DNA of 64,000 bases from Acanthaster planci (Eukaryota > Echinodermata > Asteroidea > Valvatida > Acanthasteridae): assembly GCF_001949145.1 (NCBI RefSeq), contig NW_019091617.1, positions 216,972 to 280,971 on the forward strand, given 5' to 3'. Positions 11,630 through 23,275 of this stretch are shown here, one piece after another. Positions within the stretch are counted from its first letter, which is position 1; each line of letters starts with the position of its first letter. Below the pieces are notes generated by a model that searched no databases, was not told the DNA's origin, and saw only the letters and a list, made by a program, of their open reading frames with translations. A program made the position numbers and the translations under genes.

Positions 11630-13730
11630 CATACGTGCGTGTACAATCGACGACGTGGCGATACGACGATGTTTCGGTGACATTGTTCCACTATGCGACG
11701 ATGTGACAATCCAATGATGCAATTATACAGCGATTCCAATATGCGATTATGCCATTCTCCGAATATCCAACGATGCTATTATGCCACTACTATTCGACGA
11801 TACGATGAACGACGATGCGACTATTCGACTATGCAACAATGACATGATGTGACGATACGAGGATGCGATTATACGACGATACGACGGTGCGACACCGTGA
11901 TGATGCGGCGATTCAACATAGACGGCGTAGACGGTTCAAGACGATGCTACAACACGAAACTGAGACAATGCAATGACACGACAATGCGATGATGCGGCAA
12001 CACGACGATGTGGCGATGCCACAATGTGATAATTCGACGAGAATGTGACAATTCCAGGATGCAATAATACGACGATACGACGATGCGACAATGCGACGAT
12101 GCAACACTGCAACGACGCGGCAATGTGCCATAGACGGCGTAAACGGTTCCAGACTCGAAATCAATAATGCAACGACGCTACGATATGAAAATCAGACGAT
12201 ACAACGACATGACAATGCAATTATGTGATGATGTGACGATGTGGCAATACGAGGATGCGATAATATGACGATACAGCGATGCAATGATGCGGCAATATGA
12301 GGATGCAATAATATGACAATACGACGATGCGACAATACGACGATTTGGTGATGCAATAATACGACGTCGGAAGTATTCGACCATACGACGATACAACTCA
12401 TCGATGCATTAATACGGCGATTTGACTTTTCGACTATGCAACAATGAGGCAACGCGACAAAACGACGATGCAACGATGCCGAAATGTGAAAATTCTACGA
12501 TGTGACGATACGATAATGCAATAATACGACGATACGACAATGCAACGACGCAACACTGCAACGACGCGGCAATGTGCCATAGACGGCGTAAACGGTTCCA
12601 GACTCGAAATCAGTAATGCAACGACGCTACGATATGAAAATCAGACGATACAACGATATGACAATGCAATTATGTGATGATGTGACGATGTGGCAATACA
12701 AGGATGCGATAATATGACGATACGAGGATGCGACAATACGACGATGTGGTGATGCAATAATACGATGTCGGAAGTATTCGACCATACGACGATACAACAA
12801 CTCATTGATGCATTAATACGACGATTTGACTTTTCGACTATGCAACAATGAGGCAAACGCGACAAAACGACAATGCAACGATGCCGAAATGTGACAATTC
12901 CAGGATGTGACGAAACGATAATACGACGATACGACAATGCGACGATGCGACACTGAAACGACGCGGCAATGCGCTCTAGTCGTCGTAAACGGTTCCAGAC
13001 TCAAAATCAATACTGCAACGACGCTACAATATGAAAATTAGACGATACAACGATAAGACAATGCAATTATGTGATGATGTGACGAAGTGGCAATACGAGG
13101 AGGCGATAATATGACGATACGAGGATGCGACAATACGACGATACGAGGATGCGACAATACGACGATGTGGTGATGCAATAATACGATGTCGGAAGTATTC
13201 AACTATACGACGATGCAACAACTCATTGATGTATTAAAACGACGATGTGACTAATCGACAATGCATCAATGAGGCAATGCGACAAAACGACGATGCATCG
13301 ATGCCAAAATGTGACAATTCCACAACGTGACGATACGATAATGCGATAATACGACGGTGACACAATACGACAATGCAACACTGCAATATGACGATGCAAC
13401 AACTCGATGATGTAAAAATGTGACGATGCAACGATTTGATGATGCAAAAATACATCAATGCCACTTTCCAACTATGCCACAATGAGACAATGCGACGATA
13501 CAACAATGCAATTGTACGACAATGCCACAATGTGACAATTCAATGATGTGACAGTGAGACAATACATTTATTCCACTACGTGACAATGCAACAATGCAAC
13601 GACACGGCGATGGCACTGTGCGACTGTGTAACGATCTGAGCATGCGCCATACACGACGTAAACGGTTACAGACAAGAAATCAAAAATGCAACATTGCGAC
13701 AATGCGACGGCACGAAGTGGCTTTACATCT
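11630..13730. repeat. Degenerate short-period satellite with higher-order repeats
   Basis: About 2.1 kb built from variants of an 8-10-nt core resembling cgacgatgcga / acgacaatac. A marker segment (aaacggttccagactc, then aatcaatantgcaacgacgctac) recurs near 12,145, 12,590 and 12,980, with weaker copies near 11,935 and 13,655. This gives higher-order units of roughly 390-450 bp. Minus-strand frames read as Ile/Ser/Arg/His repeats because the satellite lacks stops in some frames; they are not credible proteins. It lies inside the putative long intron between the two TM exons. Confidence 0.85.
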
Positions 13731-13767
13731 GCACAACGCTATACTCACCCTTGTTGAAAAATGAAAA

Positions 13768-14145
13768 TTAAAAATCCTTAAATTTGTATTCTTTGTTGTC
13801 TTTGAAGCGTAACAGAAATTTAGGGTTGTAGCTGTCTGTTATCGTGGCAACCTTTACGATCAAAGAACTACCCAGTCCATTGTGTCTGGAAATGTTATAC
13901 TTCCAAACATTAGGTACCGTTACACTACCATTATAGTAGTGGCTGATGTAGCCTTTGTCTCCCAAATCGCCAGTTCGTCTCTGAAGCAGTGTAGAGATGC
14001 ATGAGCTTGATGTCGTGCAGATAGTCTGTCAGGCCCGTCATTGCAAAAGTACAGGATTGTGTCACACGATGACAGGAATATGCATGCAGGACCACACATA
14101 CTAGACCCGTAATGTGGAGACAAAAACTTCTCATTCCACGTTCCT
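13768..14145 (-). pseudogene. Possible Ig-like fragment with one frameshift
   Basis: On the minus strand a frame opens with a signal-like start (MRSFCLHITGLVCVVLHAYS) and a B-strand-like VTQSCTFAM. After a frameshift near 13,960 it continues GSVTVPNVWKYNISRHNGLG and SSLIVKVATITDSYNPKF to a stop at 13,768. The order of strands resembles a V-type Ig domain, but the second Cys and the D-x-G-x-Y-x-C motif are missing. It could be a decayed Ig gene or chance; uncertain. Confidence 0.28.
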
Positions 14146-14800
14146 TGTGAGGAAAACGCAATATGATCCCTTAATTAAGCAAACAAGAAGATTCCAAATT
14201 TTCCCCATTACCCGGGTAGGCCTGTAACCGTAAACATACGCTTTCCTACGCCAAGCAATGGTCCATTCATCACAACATGAATGTAGTTAAGTTATGCAGA
14301 GCACCTCAATACTTCCAAACTTAATAGGTTCACTGCTAAACTGCTTCAGAGCTGCAGCGTACGACAATTTGGAACTGGCGTTCAGATTTAAGGATAAAAT
14401 GGCTACAACTGCTTGAGTGTGACTTAATTGCCTGTGCACAGTGTCCAAAAGCAGTTGGAAAGTAGACAAAGTGTTTACTTCACGCCTGAATATGACAATG
14501 ATAAATCATTTTAAGTAAACCTTGCAAACCTTCGTGCAAGTATGATTTTCGGAAGCGCATTATCTGAAAGACTAAACACATGAATTTGAAATTACTTTAC
14601 CTGGAACATGATGAAAGTTTCGACTCACCAACTCAGTTGTCGACTTTTGTCCAAAAACTGCTTTTGTTGTTGTCATATAGTTTACGCAGGGTGGCGACGT
14701 GTAAATACATTCAAATCAAATAAGCAAAGTCCAAGAAGATCGTGAATACGAGTGCAGAACTGATTAACTGAACAGGAAACTAATATAGCTAAATTGGGAA

Positions 14801-14973
14801 ACTGGGATTTCAAGCTATTCATGGTGACAGAAAACTAAGGTGGAAAGCTTGCGGTAGCACCATGCAAGGGTACGATCTCTTTGTGTGTATGGGAACTCAC
14901 GGTTTTTTTTCAGAACCATGCCGACTCACAAAGAGATCGTATCCTTACATGGTGCTACTGCAAGCTTTCCACC
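14801..14973. mobile_element. 173-bp Penelope-derived insertion with inverted arms
   Basis: Flanked by a perfect 12-bp direct repeat ctaaattgggaa (14789-14800 and 14974-14985), the target-site duplication. Inside, two 47-nt arms (14839-14885 and 14927-14973) are inverted copies with about 3 mismatches. Both arms, plus the outer sequence back to the left boundary, match the 3' terminus of the Penelope-like element at 46.1-46.24 kb (for example gcatggtgctaccgcaa). So this is a tiny non-coding insertion made of two opposed terminal fragments of that family. Confidence 0.8.
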
Positions 14974-14985
14974 CTAAATTGGGAA

Positions 14986-17900
14986 GGTCAAAGTAGGTCG
15001 AGCAATGGTCCATGTTGGCAATAGGGAACATAGGGACGTCAACAGCTCCTAAGTGTCGTGTTGAAAAAGGAACCAACGCGTATGCATTTGGTACTCGGTA
15101 GCAAATTACATGTACACACACTCGATGATGTATTTTAAGGAAACTAAGTAAATAATCTGGTATCATTGCCTTTTCTGATCTCCGTAAAGATGCGTCTAAA
15201 AATCTGCACTGTATTCTTTCCATGATTTGAGTCATTGTCTTGTCTTGATAAATTGCATGCAAAAGATTGGAATCCCCTATATAGTAAGATTTGGAACATG
15301 ATTTTGAGTTTCACAAAAGGTTTGGGGTCACCAAAGGATAGAAACGGTAAACGTGTTCCCGTCACAAACCTATCATGTAGCAGTTTAAAATGAAGTATCG
15401 ATAAACCCGATTAACATTACCGAGAGAAAACGAATTTCCAAATTCAACCTGTGGCACGTTGTAAAAACTTTGACATTTATTTCTTCAGTATATGAAAAAG
15501 AATACATGTACTTAGAAGCAAAACTACAGGTAAATTAGGTTTAGAGCGATACCAGCATTAGTTCCTGTAGTGTCTTTACCCAAAGCTACACTCAACGAAA
15601 AATTCCAATTCTTCAATCAATATCTTTGAAAAATGCGCTCGATTTTTGCACAACAAACTACATATTAGTTGCAAGGCCTCATGCACGAAAGATAACTGAA
15701 AATAAAGTAGAACAACGCTCACCTTCTATCTTGAAAAGATTTAGCGGTATCAGCTGCAATATTCGACTCAGAGCTCGTTACATTACTTAGACAAACCAGA
15801 AAAGAGTCCCCAACAATTTAAAACCATCTTTTGAATAAAAATCAAGTTCCAAAAAAGTTTGATGAAAACCACATTAGATTATAAATCACACTGTGCTGTA
15901 ATTATAATACCATTTAACACTCTACTGTACAGGTCCTTACATTTGACTTCATAAAGTACGAAAAAGAAAAAAAAACTCTAACGAGCCTAGAAATAAAACA
16001 TAAAAGAAAAGGATCTATCGGGCAATTTGGACACGTTTCGCAATTCAATTTGCTAAGTACAAATCCAATGTAATGTAGATTTTCGCATCAACAAGCATTG
16101 AACTTTGTTGCATTACGTTTTATTTATTTAAAAGGTTACAAATGCAGAGTTGATATTTCGGTTTGACAAATTAGTCGCCAATGATTGCAAATGTGCATTC
16201 CTATTCGCTGAAAATCTGCCTTTTACCGTGACTCTTCGGTATTGAGTATTCAGTTTCATTTTCTATCATTCAAAATGGCAAAATATATGTTCAATTTGGT
16301 TAGAGTTACAAGGGTAATCATGTTACCACTTTGATAATAGATGTTATATTACTATGAAGGATTATCGAGTGTTTGTTATCAGACTGTACACAAACAAGGT
16401 TTTTATGATTTTTGTGTATCTCCTAGCTCTGCCATTGGAAGAAGGACTTTTGGAACATTTACTCCGCTGTATGATGAGTATTTGCGGCAAAAAAGTAGCA
16501 CAAGAAGGAAGAAAACCTCAGCCTCGGTGTAGAGGATTCATACAAAAGACGGTATTTTTCTACAGACAACATTAGTTTTTTTCAATCATTTCAATCATGA
16601 ACATATAACTAATCAAAACCTTCTAAAAATGGAACTCCCGTTGGCACTCAAAAAATTCTTTTTTTTTGTCCTGGTATATGTTACATGACACTTCGCACGA
16701 AATCGCCTGCCTCTTTTTCGAAATATGTTCCAATTATTTTCCAGAAACTAGTGAAGGTTTTCCAAACTGTTTTAGAAAGTTTCTCATTCCTATTCACAAC
16801 ATTACATTTTCAAATTGGTCAAAAACACCAAAAGCCTGCCCTTGCTGAGAAAAAAACAATTCATTAAATTTGATAAGTTGGAGAATACATTTCACTATAC
16901 TGTTGAGAATATCGTCATTGCAAATTCGTCCAAAGGATCGCATAATCACAGCATTCAGATATTGAATTTTTTTTGCCTATCTCTACGTTTGTTCGGTAAA
17001 TTAGTCCCATTGTACTCAAGTACATCTGGCTGAATGCATTAGTTCACATACTGAGAAAAAAAAATAAATTGCACTGCGAAGAGGATATGGCCTACACATA
17101 AATTTCTAAATATAAAGGAAGAAAACAAATTTCACTGATCACGGGAGAACAAATAAAAACCAATGGATAAGATGTATCCTTTTGTGTTCCAAAGAGGTTT
17201 GGCGAAATTGTGGGAACATATGATCAAAATGTTCGACTTGAAACGCAAGCACAAACGAGGTGAAATATAATACTCCTCTGTCAAAATGCTGCGCATGCTT
17301 TGAATTTGGTTGATCAACCTTTCAAATCGTCTGAAAGTTAACGACACTATAAGTGCCCTAAATCGCTTTCAATGGAAGAGATCGAAAATACCCATTTGTA
17401 TTTGGAATGAAATTCGTTTGAAACCTTTAGGCTACAGTGTTCTGAAGTCTTCTTCAACTTATCGGGAAATTAAACCAGGACAAAGAACGAATATCTAACA
17501 CGTGTACCCATATGAGCACAGTTATTTACAATGAACTTATGCACTGCTTACATTAAGTTTCCAATACCAAAACATGTACATTGCCCCGAAGCAATTCTCA
17601 CTGTGCATCATGATACCACATTTTTTTCTAACGTCTTCTTGAGAAACTGCCATTTAATCATTAAAAAATGATTTGAGTTTTGTATGTGAACCTAATTCCC
17701 CTCTTTCAAATACTTCATAATTTTTGAACGATATTGTATGAAAACCAGACCAACTTTGCAAAGTATTATTATGCTTCACGCATGTGTTAGGAGACAAATG
17801 AAATTTATTCTCTCGTTTTTACAGTTTAAACCAACATAGTCAGGGTAAGAACGAGAGGGAATGAAACTACTGTCCCTGAAACTCCATTATGTCAAAATTA

Positions 17901-18830
17901 GTCACCCTATTCAACTCTGAAAAATATGAATGTTCCAAATAGCAATGCTTTATACTGAATGGAGAGTTTCCACAACGAGGCCAACCGTTTTCTAGTATAA
18001 GGATTTTCAAACGGTTTGTTGGAATATGAATATCCTTTCATTCATCTTCAAAAAACAGTATTTTACAATTAATTTTGACATATTTCCCTGGGACGTCAGG
18101 GAGGAAAATAATCACTGACCGAACACTTTGTCAGGTTCAATCTACATAGGAAGATAACATCCAAAACGTGAATTCTTTGGAAAACTTTAAGTGAACGCAA
18201 GCTGCAATTGATCACGATAATACAGATTCTGGGGAGAAATGAAACGCCTAGCGGCAATGAGTGGTGTATTGTTTTACACCAAGGTGGCACCTATCAGCAG
18301 TTTCTGAATTATGCCTCGATGTCAGGATTATTGCAAAAATCTAAGTTCTACTTTTTGATAAAGCAGTAAATGGTCGTAAACTTTCAATATCTAAGTTATC
18401 TAATTCATGCTAATTTCATATTTTTCTTTGCATGAGCAGCGTCAGCATTTTATGCAAGCTCTGACAATTCCTTTTCTGATAGAAAGAAGGGTCCTTGCAT
18501 GCTAACATTTACCATTTTGCCAAACAAATAAGTGTCCACAGTACTACCTTGTGGTTATACTGTGCAATGCTAGACTGGCTCCCGTCCTTTCGTTATTTTC
18601 TTATTTGTTACGGGAAATGAACGTTTAAACTGGGGCGGGAATGATTCCAGTGAAACGACGTTCAATTGTACTGGTAACGCGAGATAGAACGACTAATCCA
18701 GTGACATGTGATCAACACCTCACCAACAAGATAATCGAGATATTTGCAAGTACTTTATAAAAGGTGATTCAAAAATTCCCTCCAGCAAAGGTAAACCCTT
18801 GAATGTTAGAATAAACAGCAGGTGCCCAGA
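14986..18830. other. AT-rich non-coding stretch
   Basis: Several 60-105-codon frames on both strands, none with a recognisable domain or convincing splice context. Probably the intron between TM exon A and downstream parts, or intergenic. Confidence 0.45.
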
Positions 18831-18836
18831 TTTCAT

Positions 18837-18937
18837 CTATCTGCGAAATTTGCAAATAAGTGGAATCAGTATAATGGCCAATAAGGCTATGACACCGATG
18901 ACGATACCCGCTATAGCGCCTCCAGAAAGACCTCCCT
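18837..18937 (-). CDS. Transmembrane exon A with stop (short-tail form)
   Basis: Acceptor GCTTACAG, phase-1 entry. The exon reads EGGLSGGAIAGIVIGVIALL and continues AIILIPLICKFRR to a TAG at 18837-18839. About 23 hydrophobic residues are followed only by C-K-F-R-R, so the protein would have essentially no cytoplasmic domain. Together with the signal (67 nt), Ig (345 nt) and stalk (54 nt) exons this 101-nt exon completes a 567-nt frame, 188 aa. It is homologous to TM exon B at 10.3 kb. Confidence 0.7.
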
Positions 18938-20656
18938 CTGTAAGCAAACAAAAGAAAAGGGAGAAAACAATGCTGTAAAAAGAACACAAATTTGAATGAT
19001 TTTCCTTATATATCAAAATAAGGCTATTAGTAAATGATAACAGTTGGTACGCATTTTATATCTTGCTGGAAAGCGCATAAATATGCTAACTACTGCCAAA
19101 CCAACCAACTACTAGGTCCAGACCCATAGAAGACCAAAAACCAAACCAAATGTACCGACTTTACCAAACCCAAGCAAGCCAAACCCTACATCTGCTCCCC
19201 TTTTAACTCCAGAGTTTAAAGCTATATTTGATCATCGTGCGCCAAATTGTTTTCAGCCACCCATTAGCATATACCTGTTGTTGATGTTGTTGTTGCTGTT
19301 GGTGACGGGATGATTGTGGTGCTTGCACCTACATTTAGACAAAATTTAGAAGTCAAGTATCATATCGGTATTTCTGACACCAATTTGCGGCCTAGCAGGT
19401 CCAACAGCTACACCAATGTCTTTAGTAGCATCATGTCATTTGAAGTTGCGCAGAAGGAATTCCTGCAATGGCTGGTGTAATAGCTGTAATAACGTCCTAA
19501 TAATAATTGGATGTATAACATGGACATGACTATATTAGATATACCAGCACCAACAAGAGTAACTGTATTAAATGCTGCAGCAGAAATATTTATTAACAAC
19601 ACGTGGAAATTGACATAACATTCAGAATAACAATGAGTCGTTTCATTGTTTGTTCATTGTTTATTGATAAGAAATGTTAGCCATATGATGTAGTTTTGTA
19701 GTTGACTCCTTACCTAAGACTGTCAAATTTGCAGATCCTATGTTGAATTCTGTATCACACATTTTTAGTTCGCATCTGTATTCACCGCTGTCTTTTTTAC
19801 TGACATTCTTCACAGTTAAATTACTGCCTTCCTGGATGTCAATCGCCATGTAGTATTTGCCTTTGCTTGGATCCTGCGGGTCGCTGTCATTGACCCGGTG
19901 GTGTGCGATATAACTTTTGTCAGGGTTACCGTCACCTCTTCGCCACACAAGTAAAAAGAAACAGTCCTTGTCAATAATATAAGAACATCTCATTATGGCA
20001 CTTGCTCCCTCAACGGCTTCTTCTGGCCATACTGTGACGTTTACTGGTCCCAAACAGTCTGGGAAAAAAAGAAAAAGTTGGCATTCAACATTCATTTTTG
20101 TTTCATTTCGTTTCTTAGTTTTTAGGGTGCAAGAAAGTTTGTTTTTTGTTTGCTTTGGTGTTTATTTTAGTGTTCAAAATAGCTTAGAATTGGCGCAACC
20201 TTCGGCTAAGATAAACGGAAGATTTGCCTTGCGTTATCACTTTTATTAATCGCTGTCACGTTTAGTGATCCATTCCCAGTAGTTCACGCAGGTAATTCAA
20301 AACTGAAATGAAGTTTCTACTGAACTATAAATAAGTCAATCCTATATCAGCGAAGGAACCTGCTTCTTGCTAAATGCAATGCTTCAATAGTTCCGTTAAT
20401 GATAATACGTTGCAAAAGTGCATTAAACATCTTAATAATCCAAAGTGTACACATGTCAATGTGATTACACAAGAGACGCGTAGTGGTCCTACTTTCGAAA
20501 CAATACTTTTGAACGTTGGAAATGCATTCCTATCTTTATTTTTTTAAGTGGTTTTAATTTGGTAGCCAAAGGGTTACAAAATCACTTACCCTGTGCCAAA
20601 ATGTCTGGAGATAAAAACAGTGGCCATAAAAGTGGGATAAAAACATTTTTCGCCAT
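18837..20656 (-). CDS. Single Ig-V type I membrane protein (4-exon short form; long form extends to 2.4 kb)
   Basis: Gene model joined on the minus strand: 20656-20590 (signal), 20058-19714 (Ig-V), 19328-19275 (Thr-rich stalk), 18937-18837 (TM and stop). Every internal junction is phase 1 and has GT/AG ends, and the joined frame is 188 aa. The predicted product is a cell-surface protein with one V-type Ig domain, an O-glycosylation-prone stalk and a minimal tail. Alternatively the stalk can splice, in phase, to TM exon B at 10.3 kb and five tail exons, giving about 341 aa. The short form resembles paired or decoy-type Ig receptors; ligand and signalling are unknown. It lies head-to-head with the RTK signal exon 2.6 kb away. 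The family is not identified beyond the Ig superfamily. Confidence 0.65.
19275..19328 (-). CDS. Thr/Ser/Pro stalk exon
   Basis: A 54-nt phase 1-1 exon (acceptor AAATGTAG, donor CAG|GTATATG) encoding GASTTIIPSPTATTTSTT. A low-complexity Thr-rich hinge between Ig domain and membrane, of the kind that is heavily O-glycosylated. Confidence 0.6.
19714..20058 (-). CDS. V-type Ig domain exon with extra cysteines
   Basis: A 345-nt phase 1-1 exon between a polypyrimidine acceptor (TTTTTTTCCCAG) and GTAAGG. The core Ig pair is seen in MRCSY (B strand) and the DSGEYRCEL motif (F strand), with W in the C strand (LLVWRRGDG). Extra Cys residues lie near the N terminus (DCLGPV), before the C strand (DKDCFF) and just after the F strand (KMCDTE), suggesting one or two additional disulfides. 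N-glycosylation sequons include NVT, NDS and NLT. Confidence 0.8.
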
Positions 20657-21545
20657 CACTCAACCCTGTCAAAGAAAAGAAAAGCTCATGGATAGAAAGA
20701 AAGAGCGTGTAAGAATCTAAATCTGTATGATATGAAGCACAGTATTCATATTGCTTCCGATTTTGTCAGTAAGTCAGGTTTTTTCACAGAAGTTCTCACA
20801 GAAGTAGCAACATATTATGTAATAGGACCGAACATTATGTATAGACACAAATTGAAAGAATATTGGAATTTTGTTGCTACAATAGAGGTGGTTTGGCCAT
20901 AGCTTATCTTTAACGTAGGGTCCCTCTCACTAATTTCGCTATTGGTGGTTTTTTGTGGCCACATTTAAAAATGTGCGTCTTATATTTCACTGAAGGAAGC
21001 TCTCTACCGGCCAGGCAGGCATTGTGCGAATGATATGCGTTGGAAATGCATTCCTATCTTTATTTTGTTTTTTTTAAGTGGTTTTAATTTGGCAATCCAA
21101 AGGTTGTATGATATGAAGTGCAGTTTTCATATTGCTTCCGGTTTTGTCAGTGAGTCAGGTTCTTCACAGAAATGCTCACAGAGGTAGTAACATATTATGT
21201 AATAGGACCGAACAACATGTATAGACACAAATTGAAAGACTATTGAAATTACATTTTGTCGCTACAATAGAGGTGGTTTGCCCATAGCTTATCTTTAATT
21301 TAGGGTCTCTCTCACTAATTGCGCTTTTAGCGGTTTTTTGTGGCCCAGGGAAAATTTGACTCTTCCCATTTAAAAATGCGATTCTTATATTTTACTGAGG
21401 GAAGCTCTATACCGGCCAAGCAGGCATTGTGGGTGACTTGTTGCCGTTGTCAAAGCATATGCCTGATCATGTCAACTGGCCACGATCGTTTTCCCCTGTG
21501 TGATTGCTCAAATGAACTCTATCTGATGAGCAATCACAATATGCC
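20511..21545. repeat. Tandem duplication around exon 1 of the minus-strand Ig gene
   Basis: The segment starting cgttggaaatgcattcctat at 20511 recurs at about 21035, and the block 20725-21030 (tgatatgaag...gcattgtg) recurs at about 21105-21430 with about 90% visual identity. Copy 1 contains roughly 150 bp (about 20575-20725), including the signal-peptide exon, that copy 2 lacks. Copy 2 instead holds about 110 bp after gcattgtg that copy 1 lacks; both converge again on gcgaatgatat. Confidence 0.75.
20590..20656 (-). CDS. Signal-peptide exon of the minus-strand Ig gene
   Basis: ATG at 20656, 67 nt, donor CAGG|GTAAGT, phase-1 exit. It encodes MAKNVFIPLLWPLFLSP, then DILAQ: a short basic n-region, a hydrophobic core and an Ala-Gln end. 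A pyrimidine tract plus CAG lies just upstream (about 20668), so a separate 5' UTR exon is likely. It pairs in phase with the Ig exon at 20.06 kb. Confidence 0.7.
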
Positions 21546-21730
21546 TCGGAAGAGCGAATGATATCATGATTTTAAAAAATATGTTTATGAGTCTCAGTTA
21601 ATTTATAATTAAAACGATAAACAACAATATAAAGACGGGAACAATAATTGACAAAAATTTCAAATACTGTTTAAAACTCAATTTGATACTAAATAACAAG
21701 TATATTTGAAAAATGAATTCTTCTTTTTAG

Positions 21731-21808
21731 GTCACAGTTTTTGAAGACTGTTCCTACCGAGGCCAGAAGGTGGGAGTCTGTAAAGGGAATTCCATTACTG
21801 TTGTGTAA
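21731..21808 (+). other. Possible beta/gamma-crystallin-like exon remnant
   Basis: After a TTCTTTTTAG acceptor the frame reads VTVFEDCSYRGQKVGVCKG and stops 7 codons later. V-T-V-F-E-D-C-x-Y-x-G resembles the first strand and Y/F-x-G turn of a beta/gamma-crystallin Greek key. No partner motif is found nearby, so this is either a relic or coincidence. Confidence 0.2.
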
Positions 21809-23220
21809 TACATTTGAAGGCAAACACAAGTTTCTGTTGAATGACAATCGTCCATTTCCTTTTACAAAACTGAAACTAAGATGACAAAAGACTCAAGAAA
21901 AAATGCTTTGCAATGCCAGTTTCAATGTTTTCTATTTACTATTATCATGGGTACCGATCAACATTATGGTACTGCTCATCAAGAGCTTTCAAATTGTCAA
22001 GGAGTGGACTTTGACTTTTCTTACAATATTATGCGTATACGTTTACTTACTAATACCACGAACTCAGACCGAAACACCGTATTCATGCTTCTAGCCTTAT
22101 AAAAATAATTATTTGTTTCCAGGTTCACCACATACCAGATTTCAAAGGCCTTTCCTTTTTTAATGAACTCTTACGCGTGTTTCCTTTGAAGAAAATAAAT
22201 AATAAACTATACAGTCTCATAAACTCATAAACTATACAGTCTTTAATTACTAACATTTATTGTCTTACACGAAAATCCACAAGACCCAGCTTACAATTTA
22301 CTAAGATAATTAATTAACAACCTCTTTGTTTAAGATAAACAAATTTAAATATCAATATGTATCACAATAAAGGCTTGTTTATAAGTTAATTCTACAAGAC
22401 CCACAACACATGGACAAACATTAAAACATGTTTTATTTACCACCTTCCCCTACATTTCTGGCCACAATGTCCAAATACATTATGAAACTGGTCTTCTTTT
22501 AAAGGTGAGAAATATCTTTTTTAACACAGCTCAGTCCAACCTTAGGGTCAAACAGAAGGAGGCAAGGAAACAGGTTAAGTCTTAAGGAGCATGCGTGTAA
22601 GAGTCGGTGTTTCTGCCTGCATTTTCATTACATATTTTAGGTTCACTTCTCACCAATACTGCCAGCGAGTTTATGTAGGTCCTGCTCTTACTAGATTAAT
22701 TTCGGTTTTTCCCTCAAGGCTTAAACCCTTTCTAGAATTGGAGTAACCCAAACTCAACCTTTTTGGCTGGGGAAGACCCACTCAGCAGATTAAACTGCAG
22801 TTTTACAGAAGGCTTAAACTCTAACCTATACAATCATAATGGAGCACTATGTAGCCTTGTCGAAAACAAAACAAACTGTATTTCAATGACACATGATAGT
22901 TGAGTATTTGAAAAAAAGAATGATGTCGATGCACCGATAAAAATGGTATGTATATATATGTGCACTTTGCGTGGACATGCGTGTTCTAAGTTATGAAACT
23001 AGTAGACTGAATTCATTTTGCTGTACAAGCTTGTACCAACTAACGGGAAATAGACTTAAATAGTCAAGAGTCCAACTGACAGCTAAACAGTTCTGGAGAC
23101 CAGAGGAGAGTTGCTCACTTCTCTTAATTTGAACACCAAACGATTACTCTCAGCGGGAGGTTTCTGATAACATTTCTCTAGCTTAGACCTTTTTAATTCT
23201 TCAAAGCCAGTAGCGACAAC
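21809..23220. other. Intergenic sequence upstream of the plus-strand signal exon
   Basis: AT-rich; a short ataaactatacagtct duplication lies near 22,210-22,245. The last ~150 bp before 23221 would be 5' UTR or promoter of the plus-strand gene. No confident TATA box. Confidence 0.4.
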
Positions 23221-23275
23221 ATGTATCTCACTTTTGTCCTTCAGGTGCTACTCTGTGCAGTTGCCATTGGCGAAG
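23221..23275 (+). CDS. Signal-peptide exon, probably first coding exon of the RTK
   Basis: ATG at 23221 opens MYLTFVLQVLLCAVAIGE plus one base of the next codon, ending at a GTGAGA donor (phase 1). This is a classic signal peptide with a cleavage-like A-I-G-E end. The next phase-1 acceptor followed by an Ig domain on this strand is at 35,298. Adding these 55 nt to the RTK exons gives 5,823 nt, exactly 1,941 codons. The 12-kb intron makes the linkage an inference; another, unseen signal exon could serve the RTK instead. Confidence 0.55.

Noticed and set aside
11913-13643. Many overlapping minus-strand frames of 60-98 codons rich in Arg, Ile, Ser and His
   Set aside because: They are translations of the satellite in stop-poor frames; all repeat the same units and none has splice context or a domain.
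14590-14690. Minus-strand Thr-rich stretch (MTTTKAVFGQKSTTEL) ending at a phase-1 donor, a possible stalk exon for TM exon B
   Set aside because: No convincing acceptor; the stalk exon at 19.3 kb already fits TM exon B.
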